Shown: piece by piece, positions 23,431 to 32,056 of the stretch
Position numbering within the stretch: position 1 is the stretch's first letter
How the letters are laid out: every line of letters begins with the position of its first letter
From: a virus
Strand: one strand, 5' to 3'
DNA length: 46,152 nucleotides
IMG/VR virus record: IMGVR_UViG_3300013128_000004
Coordinates: 1 to 46,152 of that record
Program-made: the position numbers and the translations under genes
The notes under the pieces: generated by a model
What the model saw: the letters and a program-made list of their open reading frames with translations, nothing else
Database searches by the model: none
What the model was told of the DNA's origin: nothing

Positions 23431-24088
23431 AGAGAAGAATAATACGCTTCCAAAAAAGAAGAGTAAAAAGACAGTATCTAATACAGACAAAAAAGTAGAA
23501 TCTAAGCCTAAGAATGCTAAAAAGATTAAGAGAGTCAATACCTCTATTCAAAATACTGATCTGACTTTTAAGTACAAAGGCGATGGTAGATGGGCTATAT
23601 TTCAATTAAAAGAAGAATGTGATATAGCAGAGAATTATGAAGCTATTGAACAGGAGTTAAAGAGTACTTTTGGTGAAGAGATAGAATATTTTATTCCAGT
23701 ATACAGGGAAAAAATAGATAGAAGCTCGGTAGGACTAACGCTTTTTGATGGTTATATCTTCATCCGATTTAATAGCAGCCAAGAATGTGTATGTAATCCT
23801 GGAGAGTATCGATATCTTGAAGGACCTTTGATGAAAGGCGGAAAGATTAGTTATGCCCGTGATAAAGAAATAAATATTCTTCGATCTAATCTATATAAAA
23901 AACTACAAAAACGATTCCCCCGTAGAGGACAGACTATAATTCCCAAATCGGGAACATTCAAGAATCTGGAGGGAAAAGTTGTAGGAATAGATCGAAAAAA
24001 TAGAGTAGTTCGTGTGCTTTTTAAACAGAGTTCCAGGGAAGTATGTGCTGACATTAATGTGATAAATTTAGATTTTGAAGAGAACTAA
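23414..24088 (+). CDS. NusG-like transcription elongation/antitermination factor
   Basis: 224 residues. A lysine-rich, disordered N-terminus (1-~45) is followed by an NGN domain: RWAIFQLK (60-66), a helix, YFIPVYREK, then LFDGYIFIRF where NusG has F-P-G-Y-V-x-V. The C-terminal KOW domain (~172-220) reads GQTIIPKSGTFKNLEGKVVGIDRKNR. Such proteins bind RNA polymerase and change pausing or termination; specialised paralogues (RfaH, LoaP) act on chosen operons. It overlaps dnaX by 17 bases. Its target may be the hairpin-rich leader near 16300-16600, which is inference. Confidence 0.8.
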   Translation: MRTKSKEKNNTLPKKKSKKTVSNTDKKVESKPKNAKKIKRVNTSIQNTDLTFKYKGDGRWAIFQLKEECDIAENYEAIEQELKSTFGEEIEYFIPVYREKIDRSSVGLTLFDGYIFIRFNSSQECVCNPGEYRYLEGPLMKGGKISYARDKEINILRSNLYKKLQKRFPRRGQTIIPKSGTFKNLEGKVVGIDRKNRVVRVLFKQSSREVCADINVINLDFEEN

Positions 24089-24092
24089 AATG

Positions 24093-24119
24093 AGGATCAT
24101 GTTTTTGTCAGATGATCCT
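24093..24119 (+). other. stem-loop before the FEN exonuclease gene
   Basis: Perfect 8-bp stem AGGATCAT (24093-24100) / ATGATCCT (24112-24119) with an 11-base loop rich in T. It sits between the NusG-like stop and the RBS (GGAGATAATAT) of the exonuclease gene. There is no T tract after it, so a translational or mRNA-processing role is more likely than termination. Confidence 0.55.
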
Positions 24120-24131
24120 TGGAGATAATAT

Positions 24132-25076
24132 ATGAAAAATTTCTTCATCATAGACGGTCATAATTTAGCTTTTCGTGCTCATAATTCTCATTTTGAGTTG
24201 AGGAAAGCAAATGGGGACCCGTCAGGTATGTTTTACGGATTTATACGTATGCTTGTATCCTTGAAGAAAAAATATAGGGGATACAAATTCGTAGTCACTT
24301 GGGATAACAGGGCGGATAAAAAGTTTGAAATCCAACCTGATTATAAGGCTGGAAGAGCTTCATTGCCATCAATCGTGTACAAAGAAATGGACGATTTGAA
24401 AGAGTTCCTAAAAGCTTGCGGAGTTGAGCAGTATGAAAAAAAAGGAGAAGAGGCTGACGACATTATAGCATCCCTCGCAGAGAAGTTTAAGACTCAACAG
24501 GAGGGTGGAGTACATATCCTCATCTATTCTAATGATAAGGATATGTTGCAATTAGTTGAAGATGGGGCAGTTACTGTATTCAAGCCTAAAGTAGGTCAGA
24601 CACCAGAAAAGTTTTTTGACGAAGAAGCCGTAAAAGAAGAATTTGGTGTTCTGCCTAAGAGACTAGCTGAATTCAGGTCCTATGATGGTGATACCAGTGA
24701 TAATATCCCTGGTATACCAAGAGTAAGAAGAAAAGTTATAGCCAATTTACTTAATAAGGTAGATTCTATACAGTTCCTGGCTAAACAAGCAGCAGAAAGT
24801 ACAGAGCTATCTGATAAAGAGAGAGAAGCTATACAGGAGTTCCATCCGAGAGCTATGCAGAACTATAGTATTGTTAAGCTCAGAAAGGATATATCCAATA
24901 TCCAGGTAACGGAGGCTACATACTCTAAGGAAAAGTTAGAGGCATTCTTCCAAGACTATGAAATAAAATCTATAAAACCAGATGAAGTAATCGAACTTTT
25001 TCAGTCAAGTTTAAATGTTCGATACACCGAAGCGAGACCCTCATACAAACTTGAGACCTTTTCTCTCTTCGATTAA
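24132..25076 (+). CDS. 5'-3' exonuclease / flap endonuclease (T5 D15, Pol I N-domain type)
   Basis: 314 residues. FEN metal ligands appear in order: FIIDGHN (D8), a WDNRADKKFE segment, GEEADDIIAS (acidic cluster ~115-120), SNDKDML, and SYDGDTSDNIPGI with the helix-hairpin-helix (~190-225). No polymerase domain follows, so it is a stand-alone enzyme for removing RNA primers or flaps. The extreme C-terminus LETFSLFD resembles a beta-clamp-binding peptide. It follows a stem-loop and a good RBS. Confidence 0.92.
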   Translation: MKNFFIIDGHNLAFRAHNSHFELRKANGDPSGMFYGFIRMLVSLKKKYRGYKFVVTWDNRADKKFEIQPDYKAGRASLPSIVYKEMDDLKEFLKACGVEQYEKKGEEADDIIASLAEKFKTQQEGGVHILIYSNDKDMLQLVEDGAVTVFKPKVGQTPEKFFDEEAVKEEFGVLPKRLAEFRSYDGDTSDNIPGIPRVRRKVIANLLNKVDSIQFLAKQAAESTELSDKEREAIQEFHPRAMQNYSIVKLRKDISNIQVTEATYSKEKLEAFFQDYEIKSIKPDEVIELFQSSLNVRYTEARPSYKLETFSLFD

Positions 25077-25098
25077 CAGTTTGGTAGGAGGATAGTAG

Positions 25099-25722
25099 AT
25101 GACTCATTTGGTAAAAAATATGGACCCGTTTGAAATACAAAGTCGTTTTTCCACGGAAAACTTTTCTTTTTATTCCTTTAAGGAAAGTACTTTTTGTCTG
25201 GATGATTTTGAGCCTTTTATACAGAAGCTGCCGAAGCGTGAAATCGATCTTATCGACATGTACTATAAGAGACAGAAGAAGCAAAAAGAAATAGCTGAGT
25301 TCTTTAACGTTACTCAGGGAGCCATTTCTCATCGTTTATCTCGTGCCAGAAAAAGATTAGCTTTTCTTAGGGATATGCCAAAGGTATCTGGGGACTTGCG
25401 TGTTCAGCTATCACGTCATTTTACAGACTTTGAATGTGATATCATAGTTCTTATGGTAGAGACTACATGCCAATCCAGGACTGCAGAGCTTTTGAATGAT
25501 AAGTATGAACTTACAGAGAAAGACAAAATGACTCAGGTTAAGGTCCGGCATAAATTTGATCGTTCTATAGATAGAATGAAAAGGTTAAAGAGAAAATATC
25601 CAGAATTAAAAATAATGTACGAACTATCTAAGTACATAAAAAAGAATTTGTATATGCTTCATGAAGTCGTATTACCCCATTTTGATAAGGGGTATAAGGT
25701 AGAATATGATGGGGTATACTGA
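25099..25722 (+). CDS. sigma-like protein with tandem region-4-type HTH motifs
   Basis: 207 residues. Residues ~44-90 (LPKREIDLIDMYY ... QKEIAEFFNVTQGAISHRLSRARKRL) are a clear sigma-70 region 4 HTH. Residues ~108-165 repeat the pattern: FTDFECDIIVLMVETT, then SRTAELLN, an inserted loop, and TQVKVRHKFDRSIDRMKRL. No region 2 is seen, so it may be a late-gene activator or a partial sigma factor. It lies just before the first virion promoter motif (25763-25778). Strong RBS AGGAGGATAGTAG. Confidence 0.7.
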   Translation: MTHLVKNMDPFEIQSRFSTENFSFYSFKESTFCLDDFEPFIQKLPKREIDLIDMYYKRQKKQKEIAEFFNVTQGAISHRLSRARKRLAFLRDMPKVSGDLRVQLSRHFTDFECDIIVLMVETTCQSRTAELLNDKYELTEKDKMTQVKVRHKFDRSIDRMKRLKRKYPELKIMYELSKYIKKNLYMLHEVVLPHFDKGYKVEYDGVY

Positions 25723-25762
25723 TTTAACCGTTATTTAAGGCCCATAAGAAAAGTTTAGAACT

Positions 25763-25778
25763 AATAATCTTTTAATAT
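25763..25778 (+). promoter_or_regulatory. late promoter motif AATAATCTTTTAATAT
   Basis: 16-base motif shared, with one variable base, with 39361-39376 and 42833-42848, each 40-75 bases before a virion gene. This copy precedes the first gene of the virion operon by 72 bases and follows the sigma-like gene. Confidence 0.65.
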
Positions 25779-25798
25779 AAGTCCTCCATTAGAATTCG

Positions 25799-25827
25799 AA
25801 TAAGCCCAGTAAAATTTGGAGCTTATT
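25799..25827 (+). other. inverted repeat in the late leader
   Basis: AATAAGC and GCTTATT form a 7-bp stem around a 15-base loop, between the late promoter motif and the G-rich RBS (GGTGGGGGG). No adjacent T tract within the stem tail, although TTTTTTT follows about 17 bases later, just before the ATG. Possibly a leader structure or a weak terminator for the upstream operon. Confidence 0.35.
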
Positions 25828-25849
25828 AATTCTGGTGGGGGGTTTTTTT

Positions 25850-26290
25850 ATGTCTATAAGTTGTATTCAATTGAGACTCAGGAAGATAGCCAAGAAGCTA
25901 TTAGAGGCTGAATACGACTACGTTAACATCCCTATATATCAACAGTTTACGGATCAATCTGATGTAGAGAATAAGGACACCACACGCGGTGGGCCACCTG
26001 CAATGAATAATGAGCCTGAGCAAGAAAACGAAGAAGGAAGGCTCAAAAGGAAGCAGGATATCAGAAGACAGGGACCTCGCCCTGGAGTAAGGGACCCACT
26101 ATTACTTAATCGTGAAGATACGGGAAATCCTAATAATCCTGATTCTGTTTCTCCATTGGAGAATCTGCAGGGAGAAAAAACAAGACAACCAGATAGAAGT
26201 CCTTTCAAGAACTATGATGAAGAAGATTTGCAAAAGGACACAATAGGTTTTAATCCAGATGAAGACCATGTGACAAAGGATAACTTATGA
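25850..26290 (+). CDS. hypothetical virion-block protein (146 aa)
   Basis: Start set at ATG 25850, seven bases after a G-rich RBS; the frame opens earlier at a GTG inside that RBS. A basic N-terminal helix (RLRKIAKKLLEAEY) leads to a long polar, Pro/Asn/Gln-rich and charged segment with no predicted fold. The N-terminal helix resembles those of other proteins in this block and might be a head-targeting peptide (inference). First gene after the late promoter. Confidence 0.55.
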   Translation: MSISCIQLRLRKIAKKLLEAEYDYVNIPIYQQFTDQSDVENKDTTRGGPPAMNNEPEQENEEGRLKRKQDIRRQGPRPGVRDPLLLNREDTGNPNNPDSVSPLENLQGEKTRQPDRSPFKNYDEEDLQKDTIGFNPDEDHVTKDNL

Positions 26291-26628
26291 GAGCGTCATT
26301 CGAAGAACTAGTAAAAAAGGTTAATGAGAAATTTTCTGCTGTTCAACAGTATGAGAAAACAATCAGCGACAAGCTCTATTCTGATTTGAAAGAGAACGTA
26401 AAATCTGCTTCTGTAGCTGAGAAAGCAATAGAAGAGGGTATAGATTCTTTTTTTGATCCAAATAGAATAAAGGTAGCCAGTCTATCCGACCTTTTTGCTT
26501 TTGATAGAATAGGGAATAATACCCTTGTACATAAAGCCCAAAAAGATTTATGGGCAATTGAGTCTGATGATGAGGGTGTGCATATCTCTCGTTTGTTTGA
26601 CAATAAAGGGGAACCTTTGAAGGTATAA
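26287..26628 (+). CDS. hypothetical virion-block protein (113 aa)
   Basis: Helical N-terminal ~60 residues (FEELVKKVNEKFSAVQQYE), then a beta-rich C-terminal segment (LWAIESDDEGVHISRLFD). No family recognised. ATGA overlap with the upstream gene. Confidence 0.55.
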   Translation: MRASFEELVKKVNEKFSAVQQYEKTISDKLYSDLKENVKSASVAEKAIEEGIDSFFDPNRIKVASLSDLFAFDRIGNNTLVHKAQKDLWAIESDDEGVHISRLFDNKGEPLKV

Positions 26629-26629
26629 G

Positions 26630-26908
26630 ATGGTTGAACACGGAGAGTTTTTAAAATCCCTTTTTACTGATAGGAACAGTGCTGTAAAAGAGTTCCTTAA
26701 TCAGCCTCCTACACCTTTGGATGATGGTGGTAAGGAAGCAGATCAGAAGATTATGGATAGTATAACAGTAGATTCTATAATGAAAAGTTATGCTATGAAG
26801 GGTGCTGGTGAGGCACAACAAGGAACTCCAGGTTTTATGAGTCCTATGAGTGAGGACTACTGGTACTATAAAAATAAGGGATACCTTAAGAAATTAGGAT
26901 TAGAATAG
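26630..26908 (+). CDS. hypothetical virion-block protein (92 aa)
   Basis: Acidic/polar protein with a Met/Gly/Pro-rich middle (GFMSPMSEDYWYYKNKGYLKK) and no recognisable domain. It starts one base after the previous stop; AAGG lies upstream. Confidence 0.5.
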   Translation: MVEHGEFLKSLFTDRNSAVKEFLNQPPTPLDDGGKEADQKIMDSITVDSIMKSYAMKGAGEAQQGTPGFMSPMSEDYWYYKNKGYLKKLGLE

Positions 26909-26925
26909 AATATCGGAGGTTAACT

Positions 26926-27555
26926 ATGGGAGATAGAGTTCGTTTGACGCAAAAAATAGCTGCAGCAGCTAAAAAAGACAAAGAAAAAGATAAAAACATA
27001 AGTGATAATGGTCGTATGACCGATGGTTTTGAATACGACAAATCAAAAGCTAAAGTGCTACAGAGAGTCCTTCATAATTTGAATGTCTCCCTTGGAACAC
27101 TGATTGGTGCCATGAAAGAGTTGGCAATGCTAAGAGGATCTGACATCACCCCGGACGGTAAATTAGGTGGTAGAGGATTTGTGATGGAATTCAGAGAAAT
27201 TAAAGGACTTATGAATGACTCTATTAAGAATCTCTCTGATATTACAGACTCGATTGGAGATGAACTTACTAATCCTAAATGGGACCTCAAAGAAAAAGAA
27301 ATCAAAGAAATAAAGAAAGAAAAGGAAGAGGTAGAAGAAGCTGTAGAAGAAGCTACTGAACCTCCTACTGATACAAATAAAGAAGAGACTACTGAAGAAC
27401 CTGAAGGAAAAGAAGCAGATATAGATCCAAAAGATGTAAAAGATTCAAATTATGTTCAATCAATGAAAAGATATCAGAGGGTACTTGAGGCAGGAAAAAC
27501 CGATGAGGTCGCCAGTGTCCTTCGTAAAAGAATTCAAGCCAACCTTTTAAGATAG
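26926..27555 (+). CDS. hypothetical helical protein with acidic linker (209 aa)
   Basis: Lysine-rich N-terminus, a helical core (~45-130, NLNVSLGTLIGAMKELAML), a Glu/Lys repeat linker (~130-175), and a C-terminal helix VQSMKRYQRVLEAGKTDEVA. No family. Good RBS (GGAGG). Likely a minor virion or assembly protein by position only. Confidence 0.55.
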   Translation: MGDRVRLTQKIAAAAKKDKEKDKNISDNGRMTDGFEYDKSKAKVLQRVLHNLNVSLGTLIGAMKELAMLRGSDITPDGKLGGRGFVMEFREIKGLMNDSIKNLSDITDSIGDELTNPKWDLKEKEIKEIKKEKEEVEEAVEEATEPPTDTNKEETTEEPEGKEADIDPKDVKDSNYVQSMKRYQRVLEAGKTDEVASVLRKRIQANLLR

Positions 27556-27565
27556 GAGAGATAAC

Positions 27566-29485
27566 ATGAGTCTCGGAGATATTTCAAACTTCATGTCTGA
27601 AGAAAAAGAAGCTGCTAAGCTTCCAGATTTGGATTGGTTAGCTCTTGACATAAAAGATAAGGACAACTATCCTACACCTAATAATGTTGAGAGTATCCCA
27701 CAGCTTGTGCAGCAGTGGTCTCATAATGATGTGCATACTGCTGAACTCATTCCTAATCAGATATCGGTAGCTCCGATGACTGAGAAGAAAGCCTCATCTG
27801 GAGAAATTCAGAGTGTCATAGACACGGCTAAGAAGGAAATGATGAAAGGTCTTGTAGGCAAAGGCTTAGTTGAAAGACTGTCCAGCCTTTATCAGAAGGA
27901 TCTTTTAGTAGCTGCTAAGGATGAATTGTCCAAGGTAGCCCAAGAGCAGGGATTGCTGGGTAATGTGTATATCGATTTGTCACCATTTGAATCTTGTGCT
28001 GAGGCTTCTAAGGTTCTCGGTCATAACAGGATCAGGATGGCTAAGTATGTCGTAGGACAGCCTAAGAGACACGTATGCGCTTCTCATACTGCTGGGACAT
28101 GCAAAGAGCTACGCAAAAAAGTAGTAGCTTCTATGGATTATAACCAGGATTTGATGGATGAGTATACCACTCATCTTAGGATTGCTGGAATCATATCTCC
28201 AGAGGCAAAGCTCGCTTCTAAAGAAGACCTTAGAATGGCTATTGTTGCCAGTAAGAAGAGCAAAAATAAAGATGTAGAAGAAAAAGAACCAAACGACCAG
28301 CCTACTCTTCTTGATGAAACAATCAAGGAAGCTTTTGAGAAAGAGCTAAATAGGTCAGTTGTGGATATTCAGGCCACCCAGCAACCTTCAGGATTTGAGA
28401 GAATTCGTCCAGTTCTCGCATTCATTCAAGATGAAATGCTTAAGGGAAGAATGGGTGATGCTCTTAAAGATAGTATCAAGAAAAAGGTAGCAACAGAACT
28501 CATTAATGAGTATCAGGAACAGATCAAGAAGCTGGCATCACTCCAAGGTTTACTTGGTAATGTGTATGCCGATGTTTCTTTCTATAAGTCTCCTGAGGAT
28601 GCTATTCATGCTATTAAAACCGCTACTACAAATCCAACATATATCATGCAGTCCCGTAGTAAGGGTGAATTTGATAACACTTTGGAAAAAGTAGCAAAGG
28701 CTACTGGTTGTCAGATCCTACCGAGAGATGGAAAGATTAGTAAGAAGATAGCTCTCAGCTATATTGATGATTTGAACTTTTCAGGAAGAATCTCATCAGA
28801 TGTTGCTGGCGGCTTAAGAGGAAAAGTAGAAGCTAGCGATAACACTCTCGGAGTTATTAAAGAAGCTTTTCTCCAGACATTAAGTTATGTAAAACCTCAG
28901 AAAGAGGGTGGAGTAAAGGCTTATTTCGCATCTTTGAATAATACAAAGTATGGTACAAAAGACAAGCTAAAGACAGCTGTCTATAAGTCACTTGAAGCTG
29001 GATATAATGTTGATAAAGTAAGAGAGAAGCTCTCCGAAAAAGTTAACACTATTGAGGCTGAAGGGATGATTAGGGATGTTCTTGCTTCACTAAAAGAAGT
29101 GAATGCTGATGTTCTTTCTAATTGTAAGAACGATAAGTATAAACTTGCAAGTGATGCTTGTATAAAGAAAACTGCAAAGTGCAAAGACTGTGTTCTTGCT
29201 GCAGACCACACTTGTACAAAACAAAGAGCGAAGTTCTCAGACGCTTTAGAGCTTGAGAAACCTTCTGTACAGATTGATCCAAAGACTCATAAAGTTCTTC
29301 TTGCTGACAATCCTGATACTGTACGTCTAGACATGAATCAGGAATATGACATGACTGATTCTTTCGGTTCGGGAATGAATATCTCCTTAGAAAAGATGAG
29401 ACCGGAAGCTAATAAGGAATCAAGTATAGATATGGACATTAGCTTCAATAGTGAGGGATTAGACGATAATCTTGGAAAAGTTTAA
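27566..29485 (+). CDS. large structural-block protein with internal repeat (639 aa)
   Basis: No family recognised. Two related modules: a ~55-residue helical stretch ending in QGLLGNVYIDLSPF (~residues 129-142) and a second ending in QGLLGNVYADVSFY (~327-340). Cysteine clusters C-A-S-H-T-A-G-T-C (~172-180) and C-K-D-C...H-T-C (~542-553) may bind metal. The C-terminal ~80 residues are Asp/Asn/Met-rich and polar. Encoded just before the terminase genes, so a head- or neck-associated role is plausible. RBS TAGGAGAGATAAC. Confidence 0.6.
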   Translation: MSLGDISNFMSEEKEAAKLPDLDWLALDIKDKDNYPTPNNVESIPQLVQQWSHNDVHTAELIPNQISVAPMTEKKASSGEIQSVIDTAKKEMMKGLVGKGLVERLSSLYQKDLLVAAKDELSKVAQEQGLLGNVYIDLSPFESCAEASKVLGHNRIRMAKYVVGQPKRHVCASHTAGTCKELRKKVVASMDYNQDLMDEYTTHLRIAGIISPEAKLASKEDLRMAIVASKKSKNKDVEEKEPNDQPTLLDETIKEAFEKELNRSVVDIQATQQPSGFERIRPVLAFIQDEMLKGRMGDALKDSIKKKVATELINEYQEQIKKLASLQGLLGNVYADVSFYKSPEDAIHAIKTATTNPTYIMQSRSKGEFDNTLEKVAKATGCQILPRDGKISKKIALSYIDDLNFSGRISSDVAGGLRGKVEASDNTLGVIKEAFLQTLSYVKPQKEGGVKAYFASLNNTKYGTKDKLKTAVYKSLEAGYNVDKVREKLSEKVNTIEAEGMIRDVLASLKEVNADVLSNCKNDKYKLASDACIKKTAKCKDCVLAADHTCTKQRAKFSDALELEKPSVQIDPKTHKVLLADNPDTVRLDMNQEYDMTDSFGSGMNISLEKMRPEANKESSIDMDISFNSEGLDDNLGKV

Positions 29486-29517
29486 TAACAGACATAATAT
29501 ATAATATAGGAGATAGT

Positions 29518-30165
29518 ATGTCCGACGATTCGATAGAGTTAGACGTTAATGAGATTCTACAGGGACCTTTAGACACTGTGGAGCCTCCTTTTAGTGGTGT
29601 TAAGTTAGAATCACAAACGGAGGCTTTGAAGATCTTTGAAAAAGTAGAACCGCCCATAGTTGAGGTAAGTGACCCCAACAAATTACTTAGTGTAAATTTG
29701 GTAAATACCTCTATTCAGAAGATTATAGAAGACCCTACTAAAAATGATAGATTAGTAGAATCTATAAAGAATGATGACCCAGGTATTACCATACTTAACA
29801 ATATCATGATAGAATTAGCTGAAGAGATAGCCTATATGAAGGCTTGGAGAAATAATAACTTCCAGATTGATAAGGATATAACTTCAGAGGTTACTGAAAA
29901 AAGAGTAAAAGCACTTAATAATCTTACGATGGCGGTGATAGAAAAAGTAAAGATAATGAATTTAGGTAGTAAAGGAAAATTGGATTTCTATAGCGAAAAC
30001 TTTTCCAAGGTATTTGAATATTTTTTGAAAGTTGTTCAAGATACTTTTCAAAAAGTAGGAATACCTGAGCAGTACAGAAATATCTTCTTATCCGAGCTAG
30101 CGAAGCAGTTAGACGGATTCGAGAAGACAGCAGAAAAAATATACAACGGTAAGAAGAAGACATGA
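29518..30165 (+). CDS. possible small terminase subunit
   Basis: 215 residues. The N-terminal ~65 residues are acidic and low in structure. The rest is helical (EEIAYMKAWRNNNFQIDKDI; KRVKALNNLTMAVIEKVKIMN; FEYFLKVVQDTFQKVGI), compatible with the helical oligomerisation core of small terminases. No clear HTH. Placement directly before the large terminase with an ATGA overlap is the main evidence. RBS TAGGAGATAGT. An alternative is a terminase-associated structural protein. Confidence 0.45.
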   Translation: MSDDSIELDVNEILQGPLDTVEPPFSGVKLESQTEALKIFEKVEPPIVEVSDPNKLLSVNLVNTSIQKIIEDPTKNDRLVESIKNDDPGITILNNIMIELAEEIAYMKAWRNNNFQIDKDITSEVTEKRVKALNNLTMAVIEKVKIMNLGSKGKLDFYSENFSKVFEYFLKVVQDTFQKVGIPEQYRNIFLSELAKQLDGFEKTAEKIYNGKKKT

Positions 30166-32042
30166 GTATAGCTGAAGTTTGTGCAAATATGATGTCTAAG
30201 GACGGTCTGGATCTTGATAAGATTCTGCATAAGAATATTATCGAGTTTGTGACTGCTCCTTGGGGATTGGGACTCGGGACTCTTCCCGGTGTTCCTTCGC
30301 TATACCCATCTCAACGCTTTATACTAAAAGTATACTATGGGTTACCGTTAGATAGAAGTAGTAACAGAGATATAATAATAAAGGACCAATTCAATGAACA
30401 GGAACTTTATAGATTCAATGAATATGAATATTTTAAGTTCCTGTATGAGCAGGGCAGATTAAATAAGGCAGAAGAAGGAGTACCTTATACTGATTTGAAT
30501 TTAGTTATAGGACGTAGAGGTGGTAAAACCATGCTCACATCCTGTATAATAGCATATGAGACTTATAAGCTTCTAAATATATACTGCCCTCAAGAGTACT
30601 ATGGAATAATGCCTGAGTCTGAGATTAGAATAACCTGTGTTGCTACAAGCAAAGAGACAGCTTCTGAACTGTTTAATGCAGTTACAGGTCATATTGAGAG
30701 GTCTGAATTTTTTAGAAGGTACAGGAACAAGCCAACGCAACAGAGAATGTTCCTTAGGACCCAAAGAGACATAGATAAATACGGAGCTTCCAAGAGGGCC
30801 TCTCTTCAAATACATGTTGCTCCTTGTAGTGCTAAAGGTCTCCGTGGACATAACAATATCATAGTAGCTTTGGATGAAATGGCCTTTTTCTTTGAAGATG
30901 AGATGAAAAAGGGAAAGATTGTTGCAAAGAGTAGTGATAGAAATGATAGGGCTATCTACACAGCTGTTACACCATCTGTTGCTAAGTTCAAAGGAAAAGA
31001 TGGTAAGCCCCACGGAAAAATTATAGCAATATCATCACCTAATACAAAATCAGGAAAGTTTTTTGAACTATACGAAAGCGCATTCAACCCAGAGAATACC
31101 AAATCTTTGATGATTCAAGCCCCAACATGGGAACTTGATAGTAACCTTTCTTCTGAGTTCTTAAAGAATGCGTACATATCTAACAGAACCACATACTATG
31201 TGGAATATGGCGCTCAATTCAGTGACCAAGTAAAAGCTTGGATAGAAGATGCTGCCATATTAAGACAAAATATTATTCCGGGTCTAAAGTATAGAGAGAG
31301 GTCTTCTCTTAGAGTCCCACATTATGTTGGAGTGGACGTAGGATTAAAGGGTGACGGAACAGCAGTCTGTGTTTGTCATTATGTTTCAGAATTAGTAGAT
31401 GGTGCCAGAGAAGAATTTTTAGAAGTTGATTGTTGTGATATTCGGTATGCAGAATTAGAAAAGAAAGCTAATTTCACCCCACAAAATATAGCTGATTGGT
31501 TAATAGAGTATACAAAAAAGTTTAATATAGTTAAGGGTTTATTGGACCAGTATTATGGAATGGGTATTATACCTTTATTAGAAGAAAAGGGTGTAAAACA
31601 GTACGAATATAGGATATTCACTGAAGGTTTAAACTCTATAATCTATCAAAATCTTCTTACTCATTTTATTTCCTCGGTAATAAGGTTACCAGAGGAGGAA
31701 AGAATAATAGATGGTAGGGTGGATAAGGATTCAGATTTAGTAAAAGAGCTATTAACACTACAAGCGACACAAAGAAGTAAATATATAGTTAGCGTAGAAG
31801 CTCCAGATAGGTCGGGGGCACACGACGATATGAGCGATGCTTTAGCTCGTGCTGTGTTTGTTGCTACTGAATTCAAGAGAAAAGGATACGGTGTAAAATT
31901 GATTTCAGGAAGTAATTCTGGAGCCAGAGCATTTAAAGTATTAAGAAGTATTGAAATGAGAAAAGCAGAACTATTGAGACCTGCTCGTGGAAGAGTTTCT
32001 ACAGGTAGGAGAAACTTCTCACCTGTGATGAGAGCTTATTAA
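30162..32042 (+). CDS. terL: terminase large subunit (ATPase + nuclease)
   Basis: 626 residues. ATPase: P-loop variant VIGRRGGKTML (~115-124) and Walker B NIIVALDEMAFF (~227-237). RNase H-fold nuclease: VGVDVGLKGDG (first Asp, ~393), GLLDQYYGMGI (second acidic group) and RSGAHDDMSDALARAV (third). These drive DNA translocation and cutting during packaging at the portal. The C-terminal ~50 residues are basic, as in many large terminases. It is translationally coupled to the previous gene. Confidence 0.93.
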   Translation: MSIAEVCANMMSKDGLDLDKILHKNIIEFVTAPWGLGLGTLPGVPSLYPSQRFILKVYYGLPLDRSSNRDIIIKDQFNEQELYRFNEYEYFKFLYEQGRLNKAEEGVPYTDLNLVIGRRGGKTMLTSCIIAYETYKLLNIYCPQEYYGIMPESEIRITCVATSKETASELFNAVTGHIERSEFFRRYRNKPTQQRMFLRTQRDIDKYGASKRASLQIHVAPCSAKGLRGHNNIIVALDEMAFFFEDEMKKGKIVAKSSDRNDRAIYTAVTPSVAKFKGKDGKPHGKIIAISSPNTKSGKFFELYESAFNPENTKSLMIQAPTWELDSNLSSEFLKNAYISNRTTYYVEYGAQFSDQVKAWIEDAAILRQNIIPGLKYRERSSLRVPHYVGVDVGLKGDGTAVCVCHYVSELVDGAREEFLEVDCCDIRYAELEKKANFTPQNIADWLIEYTKKFNIVKGLLDQYYGMGIIPLLEEKGVKQYEYRIFTEGLNSIIYQNLLTHFISSVIRLPEEERIIDGRVDKDSDLVKELLTLQATQRSKYIVSVEAPDRSGAHDDMSDALARAVFVATEFKRKGYGVKLISGSNSGARAFKVLRSIEMRKAELLRPARGRVSTGRRNFSPVMRAY

Positions 32043-32056
32043 GACAGGAAAAAACT

